Shown: positions 1-6,614, numbered from the stretch's first letter. The stretch is DNA of 6,776 nt from Lachnoclostridium sp. UBA3320 (GCA_002361175.1 DESG01000023.1:2547-9322), one strand, 5' to 3'. The notes: generated from the letters alone by a model not told the origin. Made by a program: numbers and translations.

Positions 1-1
1 T

Positions 2-454
2 GCCATATTAAAATACTATGAAGCAACCCTTGAAAATGTAAAAAGTAGTGCAGACTTTGACGTTTATGGGCATATTGATTATATTACAAGATATACTCCA
101 TATATGAAAAAACTACGCAAAGATAACTTGCATGATGACGCATATTCCCTTAAAACAGCAGAAGATTTTCTTGACATAATAGAAGAAATATTTAAGGTTC
201 TTATATATAACGGAAAAGGCATTGAAATAAACACTGGAGGCTTAAAATACGGCACAAATCACACAAACCCACATGAAGAAATTCTAAAGCTTTACCATAA
301 ATTAGGAGGAGAGATTATAACAGTTGGCTCAGATGCACATGAAACAAAACATTTAGGATTTAGTTTTGACAAAGTACCAGAAATATTAAAATCATGTGGT
401 TTTAAATATTATACAGAATTTACAGGGCGAAAAGCTAAAATGCTTACTATGTAA
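2..454 (+). CDS. hisK: Histidinol-phosphatase, PHP family (3' part only)
   Basis: The reading frame is open from the window edge to the TAA at 452-454, so this is the last 150 codons of a longer gene (family members are about 260-280 residues). The ATG at 104 is internal, because recognisable family sequence lies upstream of it. PHP-domain metal-site motifs are visible: YGHIDYITRY (fragment residues 22-31) and GSDAH (109-113), the latter being the characteristic C-terminal PHP motif. The segment EINTGGLKYG, with a following HxNPHEEIL-like stretch and an ending of the GFKYYTEFTGRK type, resembles HisJ/HisK histidinol-phosphatases. These hydrolyse L-histidinol phosphate to histidinol, the penultimate stage of histidine synthesis, in the cytosol with bound metal ions. 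The N-terminal HxH motif is outside the window. A related PHP phosphoesterase of other specificity cannot be excluded. No other his gene is visible nearby. Confidence 0.85.
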   Translation, partial: AILKYYEATLENVKSSADFDVYGHIDYITRYTPYMKKLRKDNLHDDAYSLKTAEDFLDIIEEIFKVLIYNGKGIEINTGGLKYGTNHTNPHEEILKLYHKLGGEIITVGSDAHETKHLGFSFDKVPEILKSCGFKYYTEFTGRKAKMLTM

Positions 455-494
455 AGTAAAATTTGGCAGGAGATTGATTGTTTCCTGCCAAATT
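455..494. terminator. Bidirectional intrinsic terminator between convergent genes
   Basis: A perfect 12-bp inverted repeat has its arms at 460-471 (aatttggcagga) and 483-494 (tcctgccaaatt). A G-T and an A-T pair can extend it inward, leaving a loop of about 7 nt. It begins 5 nt after the histidinol-phosphatase stop and 26 nt beyond the stop of the minus-strand ftsH-HAD gene. Read on the minus strand, the stem runs into a T-rich stretch (aaattttacttt), as expected for a Rho-independent terminator of ftsH-HAD. On the plus strand the U-tract is poor, so termination of the left gene is less certain. Confidence 0.75.
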
Positions 495-519
495 GAATCA
501 CTTAGTGTTTGCTCTAGTT

Positions 520-3270
520 CTAATCTATATTATTATCTGCTTCTTCTATTTTATCATCTTCTAGCTTGCCATCTTCTAATACAGGTTTTGATGTCATAAA
601 TTTTTTTATAACATTTACAATTCCATCTTCATCATTGGACGTTGTGACATAATCCGCCATGTCTTTTACTTCTTTTTGTGCATTGCCCATTGCAACGCCC
701 ATTCCTGCATAACGAAGCATTGGCAAGTCATTATAACTGTCACCTATGCAAATTACTTTTTCTCGCTGCATATCAAGATGTTTGGCAAGTTTTTCAACTG
801 CAACTCCTTTGTCTACATATCTTGGAAGCAGTTCAACATAATATGGGTCAGACCTGAATACGTTAAGTCTATCTCCAAATTCTTTATCCATTATTTTCTC
901 AACTTCTGCCATATGCTCAGGCGTGCCGCTTAAAAGGAACTTATTAAATGGGAAGTTAATTGCTTTTGCAAAATCATTTACCTCACGTATTATAACATCA
1001 CATGCCTGTGCATCAATCTTTAAGTACTCATTCAAACCATTGCCAGATATCATTTCCCTTGTATTATCATTGTAGACTACTATTGCAGCACCCACTTTCT
1101 TAGCAGCTTCAAGCACTGGTTTTATAAGCTCTGGTGAAACCATCTGATTGTAAATACACTCTCCTGTCTTACAGTTTACTACAGTAGTTCCATTATAAGC
1201 AATAACATAACCACCATACTGTTCGAGTGAAATATTTGCTGCAGTTTTTCTTATTCCTGCGATAGAGCGCCCTGAAGCAATAGCAATTACTTTACCACGT
1301 TTCTGTGCATCAATTATGGCATCTCTTGTATTGTCTGATATCTGTTTATCTGAGCCGACAAGTGTGCCATCAACATCAAGCACAAGCATGTCATAATTGT
1401 CCCCTTCAGGCTCTTGAATACCTTTAACTTTACGGAATATCTTCATAAATTCTTTACCTGTAATTGTTTCATGTTCAATAAGGAACTCTGCAAGACTGTC
1501 AAGTGCATTTCTGTCACCAGATAAAAGCTTCTCTGCCTTAGCATAGCATTCCTTAAGAATCCTCATAACTTCTTTATCTATTTCAGCCTCTGTGGCATCA
1601 CCACAATTTAACACTGTACGACCGTCAAGGTACTTGCCCTCTACGGATTCAAGTCCAATCATACCAAATTTTTCAGTCATGCCATACTGTGTTACCATAG
1701 CTCTTGCAAGCTGTGTAGCCTTTTCTATATCATTAGAAGCACCTGTTGTTATTGAATTAAATACAAGCTGTTCTGCTGCTCTGCCGCCAAAAAGCGTTAC
1801 AATACGTGTAAGTATCTCCTCTTTGCTCATAAGATACTTTTCTTCTTCTGGCACTTGCATTACATAGCCAAGAGAACCCATAGTCCTTGGCACAATCGTA
1901 ATCTTTTGAACAGGTTCAGCATCCTTTTGGAGTGCTGTGACAAGCGCATGACCTACTTCATGATATGCAACTATTCGTTTCTCTTCCTTGCCTAATATTC
2001 TGTCCTTTTTCTCTTTACCAGCTATTACCACTTCAACAGCCTCAAATAAATCAGACTGACTTACTGCTTTTCTTCCTGCCCTTACAGCCATAATTGCAGC
2101 TTCATTAATCATATTTGCAAGGTCAGAACCAACAGCACCACTTGTTGCCAATGCGATTGCATCAAAGTCCACGGAATCGTCCATAAGAACGTCTTTAGCG
2201 TGTACTTTAAGTACGTCAACCCTGCCTTTAAGGTCAGGCTTTTCTACAATTATTCTTCTATCAAATCGTCCAGGTCTTAAAAGTGCCTTGTCAAGTACTT
2301 CTGGTCTATTAGTAGCTCCAAGTATTACAAGACCTTTAGAACTGTCAAAACCGTCCATTTCAGATAAAAGCTGGTTTAATGTCTGTTCACGTTCGTCATT
2401 GCCGCCTCCATACTGTGTGTCACGGCTTTTTCCAACTGCGTCAATTTCATCAATAAAAATAATACATGGAGCCATTGACTGTGCCTGTTTAAACAAATCT
2501 CTTACCCTTGATGCACCGACACCTACAAACATCTCTACAAAATCTGAGCCTGACAGTGAAAAAAATGGCACTCCTGCTTCTCCTGCAACTGCTTTGGCAA
2601 GTAATGTCTTACCAGTTCCTGGAGGGCCTACAAGAAGAGCACCTTTTGGCAATTTGGCACCTATATCAGAATACTTCTGAGGATTGTGAAGAAAATCTAC
2701 AAGCTCAGTAAGAGACTCCATAGCTTCCTCTTGCCCTGCAACATTTTTAAATGTAACTCCTGTTTCTTTTTGGACATACATCTTAGCAGTACTTTTGCCA
2801 ACTCCCATAACACCGCCTGAGCCTTTAGACATCATACGGAATATGAAAAACAGTCCACCCCATAAAAGCAGTATAGGCAGCAGTGTAGTAACTACCATAT
2901 ATAAAATACTAGATGTACCACTTGATACTTCTCTTGAAAACTTGACATCAGCATTATTTAACCTTTCCACAAGATTGTAATCCATGGATATAACGCCCGT
3001 ATAATAAGTAATTTCATAAAGAGTACTGCCCTGAGACACAGGAATTATCTTAATTCTATCTGATGAAAGAACTACTTCCTTGACCTGTCCATCTTCAAGC
3101 ATTTGTATAAATTGGTCATATGTTATCTCTCTATTTGATGCTTTTTCTACTTGGCTGTTCATAAAAGAAAAAACAAGAAACATACCAAGTGCAATTACAA
3201 GGCATATTATTATATTTTTTCTATTTTGATTTTTCTTGGGGTCTTGTCGGTTATTATTATTATTGTCCAA
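520..3270 (-). CDS. ftsH: FtsH AAA+ zinc metalloprotease fused to a Cof-type HAD-IIB phosphatase
   Basis: The 916-residue protein has two complete parts. Residues 1 to about 616 are FtsH, the membrane-anchored hexameric ATP-dependent protease that degrades misfolded membrane proteins and regulatory proteins. It has a transmembrane segment near 20-37, an extracytoplasmic domain of about 80 residues, a second transmembrane segment near 122-145, Walker A GPPGTGKT (215-222), pore motif FVG (248-250), Walker B IIFIDEID (270-277), the second region of homology with RPGRFDRR (332-339), zinc site HEVGH (437-441) and probable third zinc ligand D514. Residues 628-892 are a HAD-IIB (Cof) hydrolase: DVDGT (632-636), S666 in ASGRS, K821, and GDSYND (843-848). 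Such enzymes usually dephosphorylate sugar or nucleotide phosphates or FMN. An acidic tail ends the protein. Ordinary FtsH is about 600-650 residues, so the HAD part is an addition. The start is TTG, chosen for the AGGAGG 7 nt upstream. The gene appears monocistronic. Both catalytic parts should face the cytosol. A frameshift artefact joining two genes cannot be excluded. Confidence 0.93.
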   Translation of the reverse strand: MDNNNNNRQDPKKNQNRKNIIICLVIALGMFLVFSFMNSQVEKASNREITYDQFIQMLEDGQVKEVVLSSDRIKIIPVSQGSTLYEITYYTGVISMDYNLVERLNNADVKFSREVSSGTSSILYMVVTTLLPILLLWGGLFFIFRMMSKGSGGVMGVGKSTAKMYVQKETGVTFKNVAGQEEAMESLTELVDFLHNPQKYSDIGAKLPKGALLVGPPGTGKTLLAKAVAGEAGVPFFSLSGSDFVEMFVGVGASRVRDLFKQAQSMAPCIIFIDEIDAVGKSRDTQYGGGNDEREQTLNQLLSEMDGFDSSKGLVILGATNRPEVLDKALLRPGRFDRRIIVEKPDLKGRVDVLKVHAKDVLMDDSVDFDAIALATSGAVGSDLANMINEAAIMAVRAGRKAVSQSDLFEAVEVVIAGKEKKDRILGKEEKRIVAYHEVGHALVTALQKDAEPVQKITIVPRTMGSLGYVMQVPEEEKYLMSKEEILTRIVTLFGGRAAEQLVFNSITTGASNDIEKATQLARAMVTQYGMTEKFGMIGLESVEGKYLDGRTVLNCGDATEAEIDKEVMRILKECYAKAEKLLSGDRNALDSLAEFLIEHETITGKEFMKIFRKVKGIQEPEGDNYDMLVLDVDGTLVGSDKQISDNTRDAIIDAQKRGKVIAIASGRSIAGIRKTAANISLEQYGGYVIAYNGTTVVNCKTGECIYNQMVSPELIKPVLEAAKKVGAAIVVYNDNTREMISGNGLNEYLKIDAQACDVIIREVNDFAKAINFPFNKFLLSGTPEHMAEVEKIMDKEFGDRLNVFRSDPYYVELLPRYVDKGVAVEKLAKHLDMQREKVICIGDSYNDLPMLRYAGMGVAMGNAQKEVKDMADYVTTSNDEDGIVNVIKKFMTSKPVLEDGKLEDDKIEEADNNID
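1387..1407 (-). promoter_or_regulatory. Possible internal ribosome binding site and start codon for a separate HAD protein
   Basis: Inside the fused gene, exactly at the junction, an in-frame ATG (minus strand, 1389-1387; residue 628) opens the HAD domain as MLVLDVDGT, the usual beginning of a stand-alone Cof-type protein. GAAGGGG lies 11 nt upstream (1407-1401). The spacing is longer than the 7-8 nt seen at the other starts in this window and the match to AGGAGG is imperfect, so it may be weak or vestigial. Initiation here would give a 289-residue HAD protein. Confidence 0.3.
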
Positions 3271-3285
3271 ATCTTCGCCTCCTTT
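3268..3285 (-). promoter_or_regulatory. Ribosome binding site that fixes a TTG start for ftsH
   Basis: On the minus strand AAAGGAGG (3285-3278) precedes the TTG codon (3270-3268) by 7 nt. I see no ATG at a suitable distance, and the next residues, DNNNNNRQDPKK, give the polar, basic cytosolic N-terminus expected before the first FtsH membrane segment. The strength and spacing of this site are the reason for accepting TTG. Confidence 0.85.
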
Positions 3286-3315
3286 ATCTCCCTCTAAAGA
3301 TTATAATACTTACAC

Positions 3316-3344
3316 ATTATAAAACTAGCTTTGAGATAAATCAA
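3316..3344 (-). promoter_or_regulatory. Sigma-A-type promoter of ftsH-HAD
   Basis: On the minus strand TTGATT (-35, 3344-3339) and TATAAT (-10, 3321-3316) are separated by 17 nt. Transcription would begin near 3309, giving a leader of about 40 nt before the TTG start. A second TATAAT on the same strand at 3353-3348 has only a poor -35 and is less likely. I found no CIRCE-like or other heat-shock operator near it. Confidence 0.65.
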
Positions 3345-3387
3345 TACATTATACTGTGAATTATGTCTGAAATTTATAAAAAAATGA

Positions 3388-3417
3388 TTGAACATGGTAT
3401 AGTTTATAGGGTATAAT
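3388..3417 (+). promoter_or_regulatory. pyrG: Sigma-A-type promoter of pyrG
   Basis: TTGAAC (-35, 3388-3393) and a perfect TATAAT (-10, 3412-3417) are 18 nt apart. Initiation would fall near 3424, giving a leader of about 35 nt. The leader is too short to hold an attenuator hairpin, and the initiation region (gaaaaatattgg) lacks the GGGC start used for CTP-sensed reiterative transcription in Bacillus pyrG. Confidence 0.7.
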
Positions 3418-3458
3418 GAAAAATATTGGTAAAATCATAATGCAAGGAGGAAAATTAA

Positions 3459-5075
3459 ATGGCAGTCAAATACGTGTTTGTTACAGGAGGAGTTGTATCA
3501 GGTCTTGGAAAAGGAATAACTGCTGCTTCACTTGGAAGATTACTTAAAATGCGTGGCTATAGTGTCACAATACAAAAATTCGACCCATATATAAATATTG
3601 ACCCAGGCACAATGAACCCTGTACAACATGGTGAGGTATTCGTTACAGATGATGGTGCAGAAACAGACCTTGACCTTGGGCACTATGAACGTTTTATTGA
3701 TGAAAGCCTTACAAAACAGTCCAATGTAACAACGGGTAAAGTATATTGGTCTGTGCTAAATAAAGAACGACGTGGAGTTTATGGTGGCGGAACTGTCCAA
3801 GTTATACCACATATCACTAATGAAATTAAAAATCGTTTCTATCGTAATGATGGCTGTAAAGAAACACAGATTGCCATTATTGAAGTAGGCGGAACTGTCG
3901 GAGATATCGAAAGCCAACCTTTCCTTGAATCAATACGTCAGTTTCAGCATGATATTGGATATGAAAATGCTATCCTTATACATGTTACCCTAATTCCTTA
4001 TCTTCATGCATCAGGCGAAATGAAAACTAAGCCTACTCAATCAAGCGTTAAAGAGTTGCAAGGCATGGGAATAAGACCTGACATAATTGTGTGCAGAACT
4101 GAATACGAACTTGAGCAAAGCCTTAAAGACAAAATCGCACTTTTTTGCAATGTGCCTACAAAATGTGTTCTGCAAAACTTAGATGTTGAAACCCTTTATG
4201 AAGTACCTCTTGCAATGGAAAAAGAACATCTTGCAGATGTTGTATGTGAAAAACTTCATCTTGCCTGCCCAGAGCCAGATATTACAGAATGGCAGACAAT
4301 GGTTGAAAATATTAAACACCTTGACAAAGATGTGACTGTAGCACTTGTTGGAAAATACACTTCACTTCATGATGCATATATTAGTGTAGTAGAGGCACTT
4401 AAACATGGTGGATTTGCCCATAAATGCAATGTAAATATAAAATGGATACCTTCTGAAGAACTAAACCCTGCTAATGTTGCAGAAGTACTTGGTGACGTAA
4501 GCGGTATACTTGTTCCTGGCGGATTTGGCGACCGTGGCATGGACGGAAAACTTGCAGCTATACAGTACGCTCGTGAAAATAATGTACCATTTCTCGGATT
4601 ATGTCTTGGTATGCAGCTTGCAATAGTTGAATTTGCAAGACATATAGTTGGTTTTAATGATGCACACAGTATAGAACTTGACCCACAGACCACTCACCCT
4701 GTAATTCATTTAATGCCTGAGCAAGACGGTATAGAAGATATTGGCGGTACATTAAGACTTGGTTCATATCCTTGTGTACTTGACCACTCTTCCAAAGCAT
4801 ATAAATTATATGGACAGGAAACAATTCACGAAAGACATAGACATCGCTATGAAGTTAATAACTATTACCGTGATGAACTTGTTAAGAAAGGACTTCTACT
4901 CTCAGGGCTTTCACCAGATGGGAAAATTGTAGAAATGTGTGAACTGCCAAACCATCCTTGGTTTATTGCAACCCAAGCACATCCTGAATTTAAGTCACGT
5001 CCAAACAGGCCACATCCGCTCTTTAAAGGTTTTATAAGTGCATCGCTGGAATATCAAAATAAGCATAAACAATAG
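3459..5075 (+). CDS. pyrG: CTP synthase (glutamine-hydrolysing)
   Basis: The protein makes CTP from UTP using ATP and glutamine-derived ammonia, the last step of pyrimidine nucleotide synthesis, as a cytosolic tetramer. At 538 residues it has the normal family length. The N-terminal synthase domain (about 1-270) starts MAVKYVFVTGGVVSGLGKGI with the P-loop lysine K18, and contains GVYGGGTVQVIPHIT (107-121) and IEVGGTVGDIES (141-152). The C-terminal class I glutamine amidotransferase domain (about 290-535) has the oxyanion-region PGGFGDRG (353-360), nucleophile C382 in LGLCLGMQ, and the H508/E510 pair in QAHPEF. The ATG is supported by AAGGAGG 8 nt upstream. The gene is transcribed divergently from ftsH-HAD and is followed after only 23 bp, with no terminator, by the GHL10 gene, so the two probably share a transcript. 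No truncation or missing catalytic residue is seen. Confidence 0.98.
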   Translation: MAVKYVFVTGGVVSGLGKGITAASLGRLLKMRGYSVTIQKFDPYINIDPGTMNPVQHGEVFVTDDGAETDLDLGHYERFIDESLTKQSNVTTGKVYWSVLNKERRGVYGGGTVQVIPHITNEIKNRFYRNDGCKETQIAIIEVGGTVGDIESQPFLESIRQFQHDIGYENAILIHVTLIPYLHASGEMKTKPTQSSVKELQGMGIRPDIIVCRTEYELEQSLKDKIALFCNVPTKCVLQNLDVETLYEVPLAMEKEHLADVVCEKLHLACPEPDITEWQTMVENIKHLDKDVTVALVGKYTSLHDAYISVVEALKHGGFAHKCNVNIKWIPSEELNPANVAEVLGDVSGILVPGGFGDRGMDGKLAAIQYARENNVPFLGLCLGMQLAIVEFARHIVGFNDAHSIELDPQTTHPVIHLMPEQDGIEDIGGTLRLGSYPCVLDHSSKAYKLYGQETIHERHRHRYEVNNYYRDELVKKGLLLSGLSPDGKIVEMCELPNHPWFIATQAHPEFKSRPNRPHPLFKGFISASLEYQNKHKQ

Positions 5076-5098
5076 TATTTCTTAAGAGGGGCGATTAT

Positions 5099-6460
5099 AT
5101 GAAAAAAAATAAAAACTTTATTCTCACAGCTTTGACATCGTTTATACTTATATCTTGTGTTCTGTTTGTCTTTTGCGTCTATAACCGTTCAAATAATGCA
5201 AAAGCAGTGTCAGACACAGATATAGAAGCTGACACAGATGAAACTGATATAGAAACTGATACAGAAGAAGAAAACACTGACATTACAACAGATTATAACA
5301 GTGATGATGATACAGACGAATACACTGATGATGAAGAATTGCGTGGAGTATGGATTTCTTTTTTTGATTATAAAAGCAAAGGTTATACAAGAGAATCTTT
5401 TACAAAACAAATAAAAAATATGTTTGCTCAGTGTAAAAAAGACAAATTTAATACTGTATTTGTCCATGTTAGAATGTTCTCAGATGCCATGTATAATTCT
5501 GAGTATTTTCCGTGGTCACAGTATGCATCAGGCAAGATTGGAAAAAGTCCAGGCTTTGACCCACTTTCTATTATGGTATCAGAAGCACATAATACAGGAC
5601 TTAAAATACACGCATGGATTAATCCATACCGCATCACAAAAGATACTACAAGCAATTCAGCACTGGCAAAGTCTTCATATGCATACAAATGGCGCAATTC
5701 CAATTCACCTTCACTAAGGCGCAATGTGCTAAATTACGGCGGGCAGTTATATTTTAATCCAGCTAAATCTACAGTACAAAACCTTATAACAAATGGAGTA
5801 AAAGAAATAGTAAATAATTATAATGTAGATGGAATACATTTTGATGACTACTTTTATCCTTACCTTGGTGCAGATTATAGAAAGAATTTTGATGCTCCAG
5901 AGTACAACTCTTATGTAAAAAAATGTAAAAGAAATGGTGAAGATGCGATGAGCATAGTTGCATGGAGGCGCAATAATGTTTCTACTCTAATTAAAAAAGT
6001 GTATTCTGCCATAAAAAAAGCAGATGATAATTGCATCTTTGGCATCAGCCCTGCTGGCAATATTGACAATCTATATCTTAAAAACAATTACTACTGTGAT
6101 GTAAAAAAATGGATGAAAAATACTGGCTATATTGACTACATATGCCCTCAGATTTACTGGTCATTCAAGCATCCATCATGTCCATTCAAAAAAACATTAA
6201 ACGAATGGACGGATATAACAAGAGATGACAGTGTAAAACTTTATATTGGTCTTGCTGCTTACCGAGCTGGTATAAGCAAAAAAGAGGCAAGCTCTATAGG
6301 TGATAAGAGCTGGGCTAACAGCAATACAATATTAAAACGAGAAATAATATACGCAAGAGATACTGAAGAAGTTGATGGTTTTATATTCTTTGATTATTCA
6401 GATCTTAAAAGAAGCTCCGCACGTAAAGAAATAAATAACGCTGTTAAACTTTTTAAATAA
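5099..6460 (+). CDS. Membrane-anchored or lipidated GHL10 (DUF187) glycoside-hydrolase-like protein
   Basis: This 453-residue protein matches the family 10 glycosyl-hydrolase-like group (GHL10, DUF187; Bacillus YngK is a member). These are predicted TIM-barrel enzymes of the cell surface, with substrates mostly unproven but thought to be cell-wall or extracellular glycans. A basic start (MKKNKN) and a hydrophobic stretch at 7-28 form an export signal or membrane anchor. LISC (17-20) fits a lipobox, but hydrophobic residues continue after the cysteine. Residues 39-80 are a Thr/Asp/Glu linker with 23 acidic and no basic residues. The domain then begins with ELRGVWISFFDY (80-91) and includes FNTVFVHVR (117-125), KIHAWINPYR (169-178), VDGIHFDDYFYP (243-254, containing candidate catalytic aspartates D249/D250), FGISPAGN (314-321) and YICPQIYWSF (347-356). 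GAGGGG lies about 8 nt before the ATG. The gene lies 23 bp after pyrG and is closed by the hairpin at 6481. The family call is firm; the substrate is unknown. Confidence 0.9.
   Translation: MKKNKNFILTALTSFILISCVLFVFCVYNRSNNAKAVSDTDIEADTDETDIETDTEEENTDITTDYNSDDDTDEYTDDEELRGVWISFFDYKSKGYTRESFTKQIKNMFAQCKKDKFNTVFVHVRMFSDAMYNSEYFPWSQYASGKIGKSPGFDPLSIMVSEAHNTGLKIHAWINPYRITKDTTSNSALAKSSYAYKWRNSNSPSLRRNVLNYGGQLYFNPAKSTVQNLITNGVKEIVNNYNVDGIHFDDYFYPYLGADYRKNFDAPEYNSYVKKCKRNGEDAMSIVAWRRNNVSTLIKKVYSAIKKADDNCIFGISPAGNIDNLYLKNNYYCDVKKWMKNTGYIDYICPQIYWSFKHPSCPFKKTLNEWTDITRDDSVKLYIGLAAYRAGISKKEASSIGDKSWANSNTILKREIIYARDTEEVDGFIFFDYSDLKRSSARKEINNAVKLFK
5219..5265 (+). repeat. Imperfect 27-nt tandem repeat in the acidic linker
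   Basis: The 20-nt core gatatagaagctgacacaga (5219-5238) recurs at 5246-5265 with two differences, both transitions. The period is 27 nt, or nine codons, giving DIEADTDET and DIETDTEEE in the protein. It lies within the Thr/Asp/Glu linker of the GHL10 protein, and adding or losing a unit would keep the reading frame. Confidence 0.7.
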
Positions 6461-6480
6461 TAAATAAGAACAATATTTAA

Positions 6481-6520
6481 GGCACAGATATATTTTATAT
6501 TTGTGCCATTATTATTTCAT
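6481..6520 (+). terminator. Intrinsic terminator of the pyrG-GHL10 unit
   Basis: The arms ggcacagatata (6481-6492) and tatatttgtgcc (6496-6507) pair over 12 bp with one G-U wobble and a 3-nt loop. The stem is followed by a T-rich stretch (attattatttcatt). It starts 20 nt after the GHL10 stop codon. The T-tract is interrupted by adenines, so efficiency may be moderate. Confidence 0.8.
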
Positions 6521-6556
6521 TATAATTTTTATTATTAACGTATTTTTTTACAAAAC

Positions 6557-6586
6557 ATAATTAAGGCAGAAAAAATATAATTAAGG
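6557..6586 (+). repeat. Two 10-bp direct repeats upstream of a promoter, possible regulator site
   Basis: The sequence ataattaagg occurs identically at 6557-6566 and 6577-6586, a period of 20 bp or about two helical turns. If transcription begins near 6621, the copies are centred about 40 and 60 bp upstream, where an activator dimer often binds. The promoter itself lacks a good -35 box, which fits such a role. This is inference; in AT-rich DNA a chance repeat is possible. Confidence 0.35.
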
Positions 6587-6605
6587 AAAATTTTCTTTAC
6601 AATAG

Positions 6606-6614
6606 TGGTATAAT
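6606..6614 (+). promoter_or_regulatory. Extended -10 promoter of the signal-peptide gene
   Basis: TGGTATAAT (6606-6614) is a perfect TATAAT preceded by the TGn extension. No convincing -35 hexamer is found at 16-18 nt spacing (candidates read aaaatt, gaaaat and ggaaaa). Transcription would start near 6621, leaving a leader of about 45 nt before the ATG at 6666. Confidence 0.6.

Noticed and set aside
104..454. Taking the ATG at 104 as the start of a 116-residue gene
   Set aside because: The same frame is open to the window edge and contains the PHP-family YGHIDYITRY motif upstream of 104, so the gene is simply cut off by the window.
396..933. Plus-strand frames at 396-599 and 676-933
   Set aside because: The first overlaps the phosphatase gene and the terminator hairpin, the second is antisense to the HAD domain; the translations are low-complexity or Cys/His/Phe-rich shadows.
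1592..2980. Plus-strand open frames (for example 1592-1867, 2288-2680, 2508-2711 and 2795-2980) opposite ftsH
   Set aside because: They lie wholly antisense to strongly conserved FtsH coding sequence, and their translations look like no known family.
3271..3458. Riboswitch, T-box or small RNA in the divergent ftsH/pyrG intergenic region
   Set aside because: The 188 bp are accounted for by two promoters and two short leaders; I found no stable hairpin, T-box sequence or terminator there.
4367..4693. Minus-strand frame inside pyrG
   Set aside because: It is antisense to the conserved glutamine amidotransferase domain and its translation is a serine- and proline-rich shadow.
5210..5724. Frames on both strands overlapping the GHL10 gene (5210-5467, 5424-5717, 5428-5724)
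   Set aside because: The GHL10 frame is supported by family motifs and a ribosome binding site; the others are shadows, and the first is a translation of the acidic repeat read backwards.
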